Of a stretch of 64,000 bases of DNA, positions 33,935 to 42,552 are shown one piece after another; the stretch's first letter is position 1; every line of letters begins with the position of its first letter. The notes beneath the pieces are model-generated. The model ran no database searches and was not told where the DNA came from. It saw only the letters and a program-made list of their open reading frames with translations. Source of the DNA: Paludibacteraceae bacterium (GTDB lineage Bacteria > Bacteroidota > Bacteroidia > Bacteroidales > Paludibacteraceae); NCBI GenBank assembly GCA_017451525.1, contig JAFTOD010000006.1:62001-126000 (forward strand). Direction: 5' to 3'. A program made the position numbers and the translations under genes.

Positions 33935-35473
33935 CTATTTTATTTTTTTTTGATACTCCGCTTTAAGAAAAGTGATATTTTGCTTTTTTAGTACTTTATA
34001 CTCTCCCGGCAAAGAACTTTGAGGTAGAACTTCATAAATAAACAACCAATATCTATCCATATCGCCATTTTTTAGATATTCTTCAGCAATATCTTTTAAT
34101 GTTTTCTGAGCGGCTTTATCTCTCATATGGTTTAATTTTAGGAAGGTCAATAGCAACAGAATACAATCTTCACTATGTATCGCATAATCAAGAATATTTA
34201 TTCCGTCTAAATTAAAATTGTATTTAATAGCCCAAGATAGTGCGAAGGAACATGCCTCATAGTTTCTCTTTTTTATATTTAATTCGTATAAGTTAATTGC
34301 AATTTCTTTAATTTTATCTACATTAACATTAAATACAGCAAATATATATTTATCGTACCAATGTACCAAATATGGATATAATAAAAGTAGATGATGCATC
34401 ATATCAATGTAGTAGTTCAATGCTTTTTTGCCTAAAACATAACTAGAAACAACTTTTAATACATAAGTAAAGATAGATGCATTTCCAGTGCTATTAACCA
34501 AATTTACAGCTAAATCAAGGTATGCTTTTAATCGCGCGTAACGAAGTAGTTTTTTACCATCATCAGTTTTATCTTCTCCCATATAAAAACTCGTTAATGC
34601 ATTTTTCCAATCATTATCAAAAGAAAGTGGCAATCTTGTAATACGGGTTTTCTTGGTATTTAATGCTAATTCGTATTTTTTTAATGCACCGACTAAATCT
34701 AATATGAATTTTTCAGCTTGTTCTTCACTCTCTGCGTAAAAAGTAATATCATCAATATACCTCACATAATCATATGCAGATAACTCATCATCTACAGTTG
34801 TTAGTATGATTTCAGATAATAGATTCGATGTATGTGGACCTATTAATAATCCACATGTTTCATTGTATTTTATCTTTCTACTACATTCATCTAATTGATT
34901 ATACCATAAGGTTGTATCTTTATTCGTTTTTGCAATTTGCTTTCCAACTAACGCCCATGATAAAGCATGAGAATATATACTTGGGAAACAAGAAGAAATA
35001 TCTGTTTCTACTTTATAAAATTTTGCAATAGGTTGTTTTTGAATAAATTCTATAGTGTCATTGTCTACATCTTTATAGTTCGTAGACATTTCAAATAAAT
35101 GGAACCCATTAGTTCGTTTCTGAATATGTACTTGACTTCGTTTAAATTTTTCATGCAAAGTTTTATCTTGAAAGTGTTGTTTTATATGCGACCAATTATT
35201 TGCGATACATATACATAAATTGTAATATGCAAAGGGAGTAGGAATACCAAGTGCTCTTGGTACACTAGTATTTCGCATGCTATCATAGCGTATATAATCC
35301 CATCCCATTTTTGATGTAAACTTTAAAGCATAGTGAGAGTTATCGCAATATTCATAAAATTTTTCAGCAGTTAGAAAATCTGGTAATTTATCTGCAAACA
35401 TACCATGTCCTAACAACCCTTTTCTCAATTCTTCTGCTGATAGTTCATCAATATAGTCGTAATATGTTTTCAT
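33935..35473 (-). CDS. Abi/UG-class reverse transcriptase (putative antiphage RT)
   Basis: 512 residues. RT motifs: motif A with D158 in KVETDISSCFPSIY; motif B-like GLLIGPHTSNLLSEI (208-222); motif C YIDD (239-242). The metal-binding aspartates are intact. An RT core of about 320 residues is followed by a purely helical C-terminal half (ALSWAIKYNFNLDGINILDYA and later helices). This is the layout of abortive-infection and defence-associated RTs rather than retrons or group II introns; no maturase or endonuclease domain is present. It starts 12 bases after hsdS. Its sequence looks clearly more AT-rich than hsdM, suggesting separate origin. Subfamily not assigned. Confidence 0.85.
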   Translation of the reverse strand: MKTYYDYIDELSAEELRKGLLGHGMFADKLPDFLTAEKFYEYCDNSHYALKFTSKMGWDYIRYDSMRNTSVPRALGIPTPFAYYNLCICIANNWSHIKQHFQDKTLHEKFKRSQVHIQKRTNGFHLFEMSTNYKDVDNDTIEFIQKQPIAKFYKVETDISSCFPSIYSHALSWALVGKQIAKTNKDTTLWYNQLDECSRKIKYNETCGLLIGPHTSNLLSEIILTTVDDELSAYDYVRYIDDITFYAESEEQAEKFILDLVGALKKYELALNTKKTRITRLPLSFDNDWKNALTSFYMGEDKTDDGKKLLRYARLKAYLDLAVNLVNSTGNASIFTYVLKVVSSYVLGKKALNYYIDMMHHLLLLYPYLVHWYDKYIFAVFNVNVDKIKEIAINLYELNIKKRNYEACSFALSWAIKYNFNLDGINILDYAIHSEDCILLLLTFLKLNHMRDKAAQKTLKDIAEEYLKNGDMDRYWLFIYEVLPQSSLPGEYKVLKKQNITFLKAEYQKKIK

Positions 35474-35485
35474 GATTTTATATTT

Positions 35486-36544
35486 TTACGCTTTTATCTC
35501 TCCACTCATTAACTTTGGTAATAAAGTGTCGCGGATGGTTGAGAGATTGTTGATTTCTATTGTATTTTTATCTATCTCATTAAACAGACTATCAAACAAG
35601 GATAATTTTTCGTCTATTGAATAAGGAGGCATCGTAAATGTAAAATCGGCAATATTTCCTTTTGTAATAAATTTAATTACACTACCTCTACTGCCACCTG
35701 TTATTTCTTGTAAATGATATTTAATTAACAAGTATAAGAACGAATGATAGCGTTTTTCGAAAGGAATTAATACATATGTTCGTTGATATGCTTCAAATTT
35801 TCCGATATATCGTTTAACATTGAAATCTCCATTGCCTGCCAATAGTATCGCAGCTCCCTCAAAACTATAATTAGGTGCTTTTAGGATGTCTTGTGAGCAT
35901 GTAAAGAATGGATAAACTCCATCTTTTGTAGAATAATTGGCATCCTTTTTTCCTGTAATTACATTGAAGAAGTCAGCAAGTCTTTTTGTCTCCCATCCTG
36001 TTGAATCTGCATCCACAAACCATGATTTATAGAGTGCTTGGGCTTGTTGTTCGAGATTGGCGTTGATACGGCGATTTAATTCGATTTTATCATCTATCGC
36101 ACTCAATATATCCGCTATGCGCTTCTGCTCCGCAAGAGGAGGAAGAAAGATTTGCCATTGCATTATTTGACTTTTATCACCACGAGGCATTTTACATCCT
36201 TTTGCGCCTGACATTACATAGTCGAAGAACTTTTGTTGGCTCAATAAGTAATATAAATATTTACTATTTGCTTTCTCATTTGCACGAATGCATAAAACAT
36301 CCGCAGAGCAAGCTCCATTACAATTTGCCAGCCAAATTTTTTGAAAATATGGTCGAATATTTGATATTAGCACATCCCCTAATTGATAAGCAATAGCAGA
36401 GCCATTTGGAATATTAGATGGAGAAGTGATACCACCTTTATTAGGTAGCATATTTTCAGTAGAGATATAGTTTTCTATGTTACAAGTACGACTTGTAACA
36501 AATCTACAAATATCGCTTAGGTTATATGTTTCCCAATAATTCAT
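35486..36544 (-). CDS. hsdS: Type I restriction specificity subunit HsdS
   Basis: 352 residues with two target-recognition domains separated by a conserved helix. The first half ends in LPPLAEQKRIADILSAIDDKIELNRR; the second ends in DTLLPKLMSGEI. This double arrangement specifies a bipartite DNA target. It is somewhat short for the family (usually near 400). The start codon overlaps the stop of the AbiJ-like gene by 4 bases (ATGA), so translation is probably coupled. Target sequence cannot be deduced. Confidence 0.92.
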   Translation of the reverse strand: MNYWETYNLSDICRFVTSRTCNIENYISTENMLPNKGGITSPSNIPNGSAIAYQLGDVLISNIRPYFQKIWLANCNGACSADVLCIRANEKANSKYLYYLLSQQKFFDYVMSGAKGCKMPRGDKSQIMQWQIFLPPLAEQKRIADILSAIDDKIELNRRINANLEQQAQALYKSWFVDADSTGWETKRLADFFNVITGKKDANYSTKDGVYPFFTCSQDILKAPNYSFEGAAILLAGNGDFNVKRYIGKFEAYQRTYVLIPFEKRYHSFLYLLIKYHLQEITGGSRGSVIKFITKGNIADFTFTMPPYSIDEKLSLFDSLFNEIDKNTIEINNLSTIRDTLLPKLMSGEIKA

Positions 36545-37464
36545 TCTAATTTGCTCCCTAAGTAGTTAATAAATGCAGAACAAGAAACCAACATAAATAA
36601 TGCTTCTTCTCCTCCAGGAGCATATGCACCACTATCATCCATCAATGCATGACGAATACCAGAATCAGATTGATTTGTATATGCATATAACTTATCAAAT
36701 GCTTGTTTTAGTACTGCTGGAAAAACGATTCCATTTTGTTCTAACTTATTTAAGGCCTTCCCCAATGTGTTCTCCCCCGTCTTTTCTCGACAAAAAGCCT
36801 CTACAGCGGAAATAGATTCTTTTATAGAATTGCGATAATCACCCTCTGGTCGTTGTGCGTATAACTCCAATGCACGATTGAGATGTAGTTGAATGTTACG
36901 AGGAGTATTATCAATAGCAGTTTCAATAGTTGCTATTTCCTGTTCTGATGTAATTTCTACGATTTCTTTATTAACAACACGATATGCAAAATTCAGTCGC
37001 TCAAATTCCGAATTGAGCATATCAACAAACATGGAATAAACAGTAACGTTATTGGGGTTAAATCTGTGTGAATAGTATCTCTCATCATCATCATAAATAT
37101 ATTCTATCACAAAGTCTAATAAATCTATTTTCTCATACCAATTCTTAAATGGTTCTTCAATAAAATCAGTTGAAACTATAGTAGGATCATAAAAATTAGC
37201 ATTGAAATTATTTTCTCGTTCATTAAGGAATTGAGTCCATACATACTGTTCTAAACAGATATACCATCTCCTTCCTTCAGCCTCTGAACATGATCTAACG
37301 GAACACACTATTCGTGGAAGTCTGTCAAAACATGTACAAATAGCATTTTGTATTTCTGGTGTAATTTGTTCACGAATTATCACATCTGAAGCTTTTGTAT
37401 ATCCGTATCTTTCTGAAAATCGAGCCATATATTCTGTAACATTTATTTTATAATTTATACCCAA
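36541..37464 (-). CDS. AbiJ-NTD4/HEPN-like protein inside the hsd operon
   Basis: 307 residues. The N-terminal stretch FSERYGYTKASDVIIREQITPEIQ resembles the AbiJ N-terminal domain 4. The C-terminal 120 residues (GDYRNSIKESISAVEAFCRE ... SGIRHALMDDSG ... FMLVSCSAFINYL) look like the helical HEPN-type domain of AbiJ/DUF-type abortive-infection proteins, with R271-H272 as possible active residues. The classical Rx4-6H motif is not clearly present, so RNase activity is uncertain. It overlaps hsdM by 17 bases and hsdS by 4 bases, so it is embedded in the operon with translational coupling. Confidence 0.65.
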   Translation of the reverse strand: MGINYKINVTEYMARFSERYGYTKASDVIIREQITPEIQNAICTCFDRLPRIVCSVRSCSEAEGRRWYICLEQYVWTQFLNERENNFNANFYDPTIVSTDFIEEPFKNWYEKIDLLDFVIEYIYDDDERYYSHRFNPNNVTVYSMFVDMLNSEFERLNFAYRVVNKEIVEITSEQEIATIETAIDNTPRNIQLHLNRALELYAQRPEGDYRNSIKESISAVEAFCREKTGENTLGKALNKLEQNGIVFPAVLKQAFDKLYAYTNQSDSGIRHALMDDSGAYAPGGEEALFMLVSCSAFINYLGSKLE

Positions 37465-38950
37465 TACTTTCTAATTGCTTTTTGATTTCTGCTTCGAGGG
37501 TGTGGGATTGCTCGAAGAGGGAAGCGAGTTCGGTGGTGAGGCGAGTCATCTTCTCCTCAAACGGTTCGGCATCTTGCTCCTGTTCGGCTATACCGACATA
37601 GCGACCTGGTGTGAGGATGTAATCTTGCTCGGCAATATCCTTGATATTCTTCACAGCGCAGAAGCCCTTTTCATCGGTGAGCGTGCCTGCGGCATAAGAC
37701 TGATAGGTCTGGGCAATGCGCATGATGTCCTCCTCGGTCAGTTCGCGGAGCTTGCGCGTAACCATAGTCCCCATCTCTCGCGCGTCGATAAAGAGCGTTT
37801 GTCCCTGTTGTTTCTTATGGCGATTGAAGAACCAGATTGACACAGGAATACCTGTGGTATAGAACAACTGCGAAGGCATAGCAATGATACAGTCCACCAA
37901 GTCGGCTTCTACCAATCGTTGGCGTATATCGCCCTCGCCACCCGTCTGGCTGGAGAGTGAGCCATTAGCCAGCACCACGCCTGCACGACCCGAAGGGGCG
38001 AGGTGGTGGATGATATGCTGAATCCATGCGAAGTTGGCATTGCCATCAGGGGGCGTGCCATACTTCCAACGTACATCACCCGTCAAGCGGTTACCGCCCC
38101 AATCGCTAAGGTTGAAAGGTGGGTTAGCCATCACAAAGTCGGCTTTCAGCGTAGGGTGTTGGTCATCGAAGAAAGTGTCAGCATTGAACTTGCCGAGATC
38201 TGCCTCAATGCCACGGATAGCGAGGTTCATCTGCGCCATCTTCCATGTGGTAGGGTTGCTGTCTTGACCGAAAACAGATATATCGTTGATATTGCCTTGG
38301 TGGCGTTGGATGAACTTAGCCGACTGCACAAACATACCGCCAGAGCCACAAGCAGGGTCATAGACGCGACCGTGGTAGGGCTGCAACACCTCTACCAATG
38401 TGCGAACAATACATGCAGGCGTGTAGAACTCGCCCGCGAGTTTGCCTTCTGCCTCGGCGAACTTAGAGAGGCAGTACTCGTAGGTGCGACCTAAGATGTC
38501 CTTCGTGTCGCCCTGCTCGCGCATTTGGATATTGGTGAAGAGGTCCACCACATCGCCCAAACGGCGTTTGTCCAACTCTGGGCGTGCGAAGTTCTTGGGC
38601 AAGATACCCTTTAAGCGAAGGTTCTCCTTTTCGATTTGGCGCATGGCGTTGTCGATGACCATACCGATCTCGCTGCTGTGCGCTGCCTCGGCAATAACCG
38701 ACCAACGCGCGTCTTGTGGCACGTAGAAGATGTTTTCGGAGGTGTATTCATCCTTATCCTCTTCAAAGCCCTCGCCTTCAGCAAGCAGTTCGTTGTATTT
38801 CGCCTCGAAACGGTCGGAGAGGTACTTGAGGAAAATCAAGCCCAGCACCACCGATTTGTATTCCGATGCATCCAGATTGCCACGCAAGAGGTCGGCTGCT
38901 TTCCAAATCTCTTTCTCAAATCCAATATCTGCTGTATTGATGTTAGCCAT
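37448..38950 (-). CDS. hsdM: Type I DNA methyltransferase subunit HsdM
   Basis: 500 residues, normal length. The N-terminal helical domain (DLLRGNLDASEYKSVVLGLI) is followed by the SAM motif VYDPACGSGGMF and the catalytic NPPFN motif of N6-adenine methylases. It modifies adenines in the target set by HsdS and protects self DNA. It is the first gene of the operon hsdM-abiJ-like-hsdS-RT-membrane protein. A promoter with an adjoining inverted repeat lies just upstream. Confidence 0.96.
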   Translation of the reverse strand: MANINTADIGFEKEIWKAADLLRGNLDASEYKSVVLGLIFLKYLSDRFEAKYNELLAEGEGFEEDKDEYTSENIFYVPQDARWSVIAEAAHSSEIGMVIDNAMRQIEKENLRLKGILPKNFARPELDKRRLGDVVDLFTNIQMREQGDTKDILGRTYEYCLSKFAEAEGKLAGEFYTPACIVRTLVEVLQPYHGRVYDPACGSGGMFVQSAKFIQRHQGNINDISVFGQDSNPTTWKMAQMNLAIRGIEADLGKFNADTFFDDQHPTLKADFVMANPPFNLSDWGGNRLTGDVRWKYGTPPDGNANFAWIQHIIHHLAPSGRAGVVLANGSLSSQTGGEGDIRQRLVEADLVDCIIAMPSQLFYTTGIPVSIWFFNRHKKQQGQTLFIDAREMGTMVTRKLRELTEEDIMRIAQTYQSYAAGTLTDEKGFCAVKNIKDIAEQDYILTPGRYVGIAEQEQDAEPFEEKMTRLTTELASLFEQSHTLEAEIKKQLESIGYKL

Positions 38951-38978
38951 AGTATATGATGCTTTTTTATATTTGGTG

Positions 38979-39010
38979 CAAAGTTACGGAATTTTTAGGA
39001 GATATGCAAG
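38979..39010 (-). promoter_or_regulatory. Promoter for the hsdM operon
   Basis: On the minus strand CTTG (39010-39007), 20 bases, TAACTTTG (38986-38979). The same form precedes rhuM at 59966-59997. Confidence 0.7.
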
Positions 39011-39035
39011 AAAATGGCGAAAAAGTCGCCATTTT
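39011..39035. repeat. Inverted repeat abutting the hsdM promoter
   Basis: AAAATGGCGA-aaaag-TCGCCATTTT, perfect 10-bp arms, directly upstream of the -33 element. Could be a regulator site or a terminator for readthrough from the acyltransferase gene. Confidence 0.7.
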
Positions 39036-39038
39036 CTG

Positions 39039-39446
39039 TTTAGAGGACGCGCCGATGGCGCTACTGTTTAGGGTTTAGAGAAAGGAAATCTTAACAAAAC
39101 GCACTTTTTGTAGGCGGGGAGTTGAGTCGGAGTTCTGTCGGTCTTCTCTCGGTCGTCGGTCGGTGGAATAAGGGAAGGTATAAGAGAGGTAAAATCTTAA
39201 GAAAAAGCATTTTACAGGTAAGCACACTAAATATCACGCATTAGGCGGTCGTGCCTACCCTGTACGGCACTACCCTATAGCCATACGGCTGCGTGACCGC
39301 AAGGGTCGCGCCATTCTATGTATTGCGCTCAATCCTCAAAGTGGGGACTTTTCGGGCGCAATACTCGGAGTGCGTTCCGTCGCACTCCTTCACCTTGGTC
39401 TTTAGTTTGATGGAGATAGGGAAGGTACAAGGGAATGAAATCTTAA
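39039..39446. repeat. Composite structured repeat, copy 1 (upstream of hsdM)
   Basis: Order: GTTTAGAGGACGC (39039); AATCTTAA + GCACTTTT motif (39087); a GTCGGTC-rich stretch; a second AATCTTAA motif (39193); a structured core (39244-39405); a third AATCTTAA (39439). The core has stems GTGCC/GGCAC (39251/39266), AGCC/GGCT (39279/39287), GCGTGACC/GGTCGCGC (39291/39304), GTATTGCGC/GCGCAATAC (39320/39356), enclosing AAAGT/ACTTT (39338/39347), and GGAGTGCG/CGCACTCC (39367/39381). It fills the gap between the acyltransferase and hsdM. Homologous to copy 2 at 60058. Confidence 0.85.
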
Positions 39447-40456
39447 TAATCGTACTTTTTTACTGCTTTTTCGTAGTTTAGTACAGGGTAGTTGTACATC
39501 TCATAGAGGCGGTCGCGGAGGAAATCCGTGTCCTTATTGGAGAGGTGGATGAGTTGCAGGCGGCTATCAATATACTCGTCAAACTCTTTGCCGCGTGGGT
39601 AGATCTCATAGGCAGCGTGGATATGCTGGTCGATGATTTGGCATACAAACTGAATCTGCTCGTTGCGGCTCAGTTCGCGCAACTCAGGGTTCTTCGCCAA
39701 CGCAGCATCGATATCGTGGTTGATGGATGGCGTCAAACGATAGACAATACGGCCCTTCTGACCATTGATACCCACTTTCATGGAAACAAGATCGTCTTTG
39801 CGGGATTTGCGCCAGTTTGGATTATCGCGTTTTAGCTGCATCTCACGCGCCTTGAGGTAGTCGCAAGGGTCGAACTCATAGGAGATACTGACGGGGCAGA
39901 TATTGAGTTCCTTTACGCTCTCGAAGAAGTCTTCGGCATCAATTGTGAGCATCTTCAGTACACCCGGTTGGGTAATATCGTTGCCATCCTTAGCACGGCC
40001 TTCGCGTTGCGCTAACCAGATGGATTTGTGGTGTTTGCGCAAATGGCGGATATATTGCGAGAGAGTAGTGGCATTGTTGATTTGTTCTCTGAACCCACCA
40101 TTTCGGATGACCACAAAAGCGCGGAGAGAACGCACTACATGCTCAATCCACCATTTACCGAAAAGGTTGTTGCCAATACCAAAATAGGGATGAATGAAAT
40201 AGCGAGTACGCAGTAAGAACGTGAGCCATGCCGCATCCATAACGATGTCGCGGTGGTTGGTCATAAAGAAAGCACCGTGGCGGATGTCGTTTTGAATCTG
40301 CTGTTTATCGCCGTGGTATTGCAGTTGGATACCCTTGGTGGTCTTGCGACGCATGACCAAAAGGATAGGGTAGATAATGAGAAAATCTACGAATGGCAAA
40401 AGCCAACCAGTATGATAGGCGCGGATGGGGCGGAATTGTTTAGCGTGGGGTAGCAT
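39443..40456 (-). CDS. PlsC/GPAT-like acyltransferase
   Basis: 337 residues. The catalytic block FMTNHRDIVMDAAWL (residues about 64-78) is the NHxxxxxD acyltransferase motif; a second conserved stretch is SIWLAQREGRAKDG. A hydrophobic N-terminal segment (about 17-33) suggests membrane association. It probably acylates a glycerol-phosphate or a related lipid; substrate uncertain. The first residues (MLPHAKQF) and the start codon come from, or abut, a GTGTAG-type tandem repeat, so the true start is not certain. The stop codon lies inside an AATCTTAA motif of the composite repeat. Confidence 0.8.
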   Translation of the reverse strand: MLPHAKQFRPIRAYHTGWLLPFVDFLIIYPILLVMRRKTTKGIQLQYHGDKQQIQNDIRHGAFFMTNHRDIVMDAAWLTFLLRTRYFIHPYFGIGNNLFGKWWIEHVVRSLRAFVVIRNGGFREQINNATTLSQYIRHLRKHHKSIWLAQREGRAKDGNDITQPGVLKMLTIDAEDFFESVKELNICPVSISYEFDPCDYLKAREMQLKRDNPNWRKSRKDDLVSMKVGINGQKGRIVYRLTPSINHDIDAALAKNPELRELSRNEQIQFVCQIIDQHIHAAYEIYPRGKEFDEYIDSRLQLIHLSNKDTDFLRDRLYEMYNYPVLNYEKAVKKYDY

Positions 40457-40508
40457 TGTGTAGTGTGGTGTAGAATTGTATAGTATTGTTTAGTGTGGTG
40501 TAGTGTGG
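40448..40508. repeat. GTGTAG-type tandem repeat between cyuA-like and acyltransferase genes
   Basis: TGTGTAGTG, TGGTGTAGAATTG, TATAGTATTG, TTTAGTGTGG and TGTAGTGTGG follow one another. On the coding strand the repeat contains the ATG used for the acyltransferase. Confidence 0.75.
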
Positions 40509-41825
40509 TTATTTTTTGTGGGTCATGATGTCGAGGATGAGGTCGTCGGTGACTTTCATGCCATCGTGACCGATGCGAGTGAGGTTGCGGATAGTGCGGT
40601 CAATATCGTCCTCCACGATGCCTTCGGTGGAGTCGGCGTAGGAGTGTTGCATTGCCAGATATGCGCTAAAGATAGCTGTAGCTACTCCACTGGTAACTTT
40701 CAATGCGCAGCCCGGTTTAGCACCGTCGCAAATCATACCCGAGATATTGGCAATCATGTTCTTAATAGCATAGGTGATCTCTTCGTAGTTGCCGCCCATG
40801 AGGTAGGTGATACCTGCTGCCGAACCTGTGGCAGCCACCACGCAACCGCACAAGGCAGACAGACGTCCGAGAGACTGTTTGATATAGATAACGGTGAGGT
40901 TGCTAAGTGCCAGCGCGCGAAGCGTTTGTTCTTCGGAGCAATTATTCTCTTTCGCGTACAAATACACAGGAATAGAGCAAGATATACCCTGATTACCAGA
41001 GCCAGAGTTACTCATTACTTGCACCATCGCACCCGACATGCGGGCATCGCATGCACCACAGGTGTAACTGATAATCTTGGTGAAGAGGGTATCGCCGAAG
41101 AGCGGTAGCCCCCCTCCATCTCCCCCCTGAAGGGTGGAGTGTATGTTCCTGAGACGCAACAAACGCCCCAAACCATGACCATATTGTTCGGCGAAGGATG
41201 TTTCGGCAGCGGCAGTATTCATTTGCGCTCCTTCTAATAGGAATGATAGTTCGCTGGTGTCCACCTCTATGGCGAAGTCATAGACGCGGCGGAGGTTTAA
41301 GCTTTGTGGGCTATTAGCACCCCAACAATCAGCAGATTGTTCGGGGACCCCGCTATTGGACGCATCGCTAAGGGATATAGGCGAGGTAACAAAATGGGTA
41401 TGCTCATCCATGATAGTGGCTTGAGCCATTTGCTCGCCTTTGCGCACTTCGGCATGGATATAGAGGATACTGGGTGCCTCGTAGTTGATATGAATCTGTG
41501 CAGGCACGCGCAGCATGTAGTCTTTGGCATACGCAACGGATTCAGGAGTCGCATCGCGCAAGACCTCCAACATATACTCGGATTTACCGACCGTAGCACC
41601 GAGGGCAATAGCGATAGGAAGGCCTGTCATGCCCGTATTGGGGATACCCACCGCGAGGGCGTTCTTATAAACATTCTTCGAGAGATAAACGGTGATCTTG
41701 TCTGGCTCGGCACCAAGGAGTTCTTTGGCGCGAGCCGTACATAATGCTACCGCAATCGGCTCGGTACAACCGATAGCAGGGATAACCTCGCAGCGGAGTA
41801 GATGAAGGAGTTCGGAGTTAGTCAT
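40509..41825 (-). CDS. L-cysteine desulfidase / UPF0597 family protein
   Basis: 438 residues from the ATG at 41825 (the longer frame to 41870 runs inside the glycosyltransferase gene). It has VIPAIGCTEPIAVALCTA near the N-terminus and cysteine-containing SYTCGACDARMSGAMVQVMSNSGSGNQGI and ANISGMICDGAKPGCALKV, the iron-sulfur-ligand pattern of serine dehydratase alpha / CyuA-type enzymes. The expected reaction is cysteine to pyruvate, sulfide and ammonia. An insertion of low-complexity repeat DNA (41106-41140) codes STLQGGDGGGLP. The gene overlaps the glycosyltransferase gene by 8 bases. Confidence 0.85.
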   Translation of the reverse strand: MTNSELLHLLRCEVIPAIGCTEPIAVALCTARAKELLGAEPDKITVYLSKNVYKNALAVGIPNTGMTGLPIAIALGATVGKSEYMLEVLRDATPESVAYAKDYMLRVPAQIHINYEAPSILYIHAEVRKGEQMAQATIMDEHTHFVTSPISLSDASNSGVPEQSADCWGANSPQSLNLRRVYDFAIEVDTSELSFLLEGAQMNTAAAETSFAEQYGHGLGRLLRLRNIHSTLQGGDGGGLPLFGDTLFTKIISYTCGACDARMSGAMVQVMSNSGSGNQGISCSIPVYLYAKENNCSEEQTLRALALSNLTVIYIKQSLGRLSALCGCVVAATGSAAGITYLMGGNYEEITYAIKNMIANISGMICDGAKPGCALKVTSGVATAIFSAYLAMQHSYADSTEGIVEDDIDRTIRNLTRIGHDGMKVTDDLILDIMTHKK

Positions 41826-42552
41826 ATCGTTTGAAGTGAAACTGGAGTCGAATATTGGTATATAGAACAAGCAATCTATGAAAAATAGACTTGCTTTGTT
41901 GGCGTTTCTCTTTTAGTGTAGCAAATAACAATTCCTTTGCAACGAGATTGCGTGTGGCAGTTGTTGATTGAGTGTTAGCAAGGTAGTTATAGCCAGTATA
42001 AGGAAGCATCTTGTAGGTAGGGTTGGTAGCCCAAAAATCAAGAGAAAAAATGACATCTTCGTATATCATACCCTGTGGGAAACGTAAATTATGCTTAGAA
42101 AATACTTCACGGCGATATAATCGCATACATGGAGAGGTGAATTGATAAAAATGCTTGGGAAGTTTTTCTATCAGTATTTTACCTTCCTTCGTCACACGTC
42201 TATAACCTATTTGTACGCAATCTAAATTACTGATATTTTGTAGCATATATGTATAGAAATCATTGTCTATATAGTCATCAGCATCTACGAATGAGATATA
42301 TTCTCCGTTGGCATGTTGCAATCCGAGATTGCGTGCTACAGATTGTCCTTGATTAGTGGGAAGTGAATATACTTCGATGCGGCTGTCTTGTGCAGCATAT
42401 TGCTCTGCAACAGCTAAACTATTATCGGTAGAACCATCGTTGATGAGGATGATTTGCAATGCTTGATGAGGCTGGTGTATCAATGATTCAATACATCTTG
42501 CTAAATAAGGAGCAGCATTGTATATTGGTACTATGACACTTATTGTATGCAT
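41818..42552 (-). CDS. Family 2 glycosyltransferase
   Basis: 244 residues with a GT-A fold: ISVIVPIYNAAPYLARCIESL at the start, LINDGSTDNS, then the DxD-like FVDADDYID and YEDVIFSLDFW. It transfers a sugar from a nucleotide donor. It lies in a block with GT4, a UDP-GlcNAc 2-epimerase and a deacetylase-like gene, so it probably builds a surface polysaccharide or lipid-linked glycan. It overlaps the GT4 gene by 13 bases and the cysteine desulfidase gene by 8. Confidence 0.92.
   Translation of the reverse strand: MHTISVIVPIYNAAPYLARCIESLIHQPHQALQIILINDGSTDNSLAVAEQYAAQDSRIEVYSLPTNQGQSVARNLGLQHANGEYISFVDADDYIDNDFYTYMLQNISNLDCVQIGYRRVTKEGKILIEKLPKHFYQFTSPCMRLYRREVFSKHNLRFPQGMIYEDVIFSLDFWATNPTYKMLPYTGYNYLANTQSTTATRNLVAKELLFATLKEKRQQSKSIFHRLLVLYTNIRLQFHFKRYD

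Noticed and set aside
33935-35473. Retron or group II intron reverse transcriptase
   Set aside because: No msr/msd-like RNA region, maturase or HNH domain is seen; the helical C-terminal half fits Abi/UG-type RTs better.
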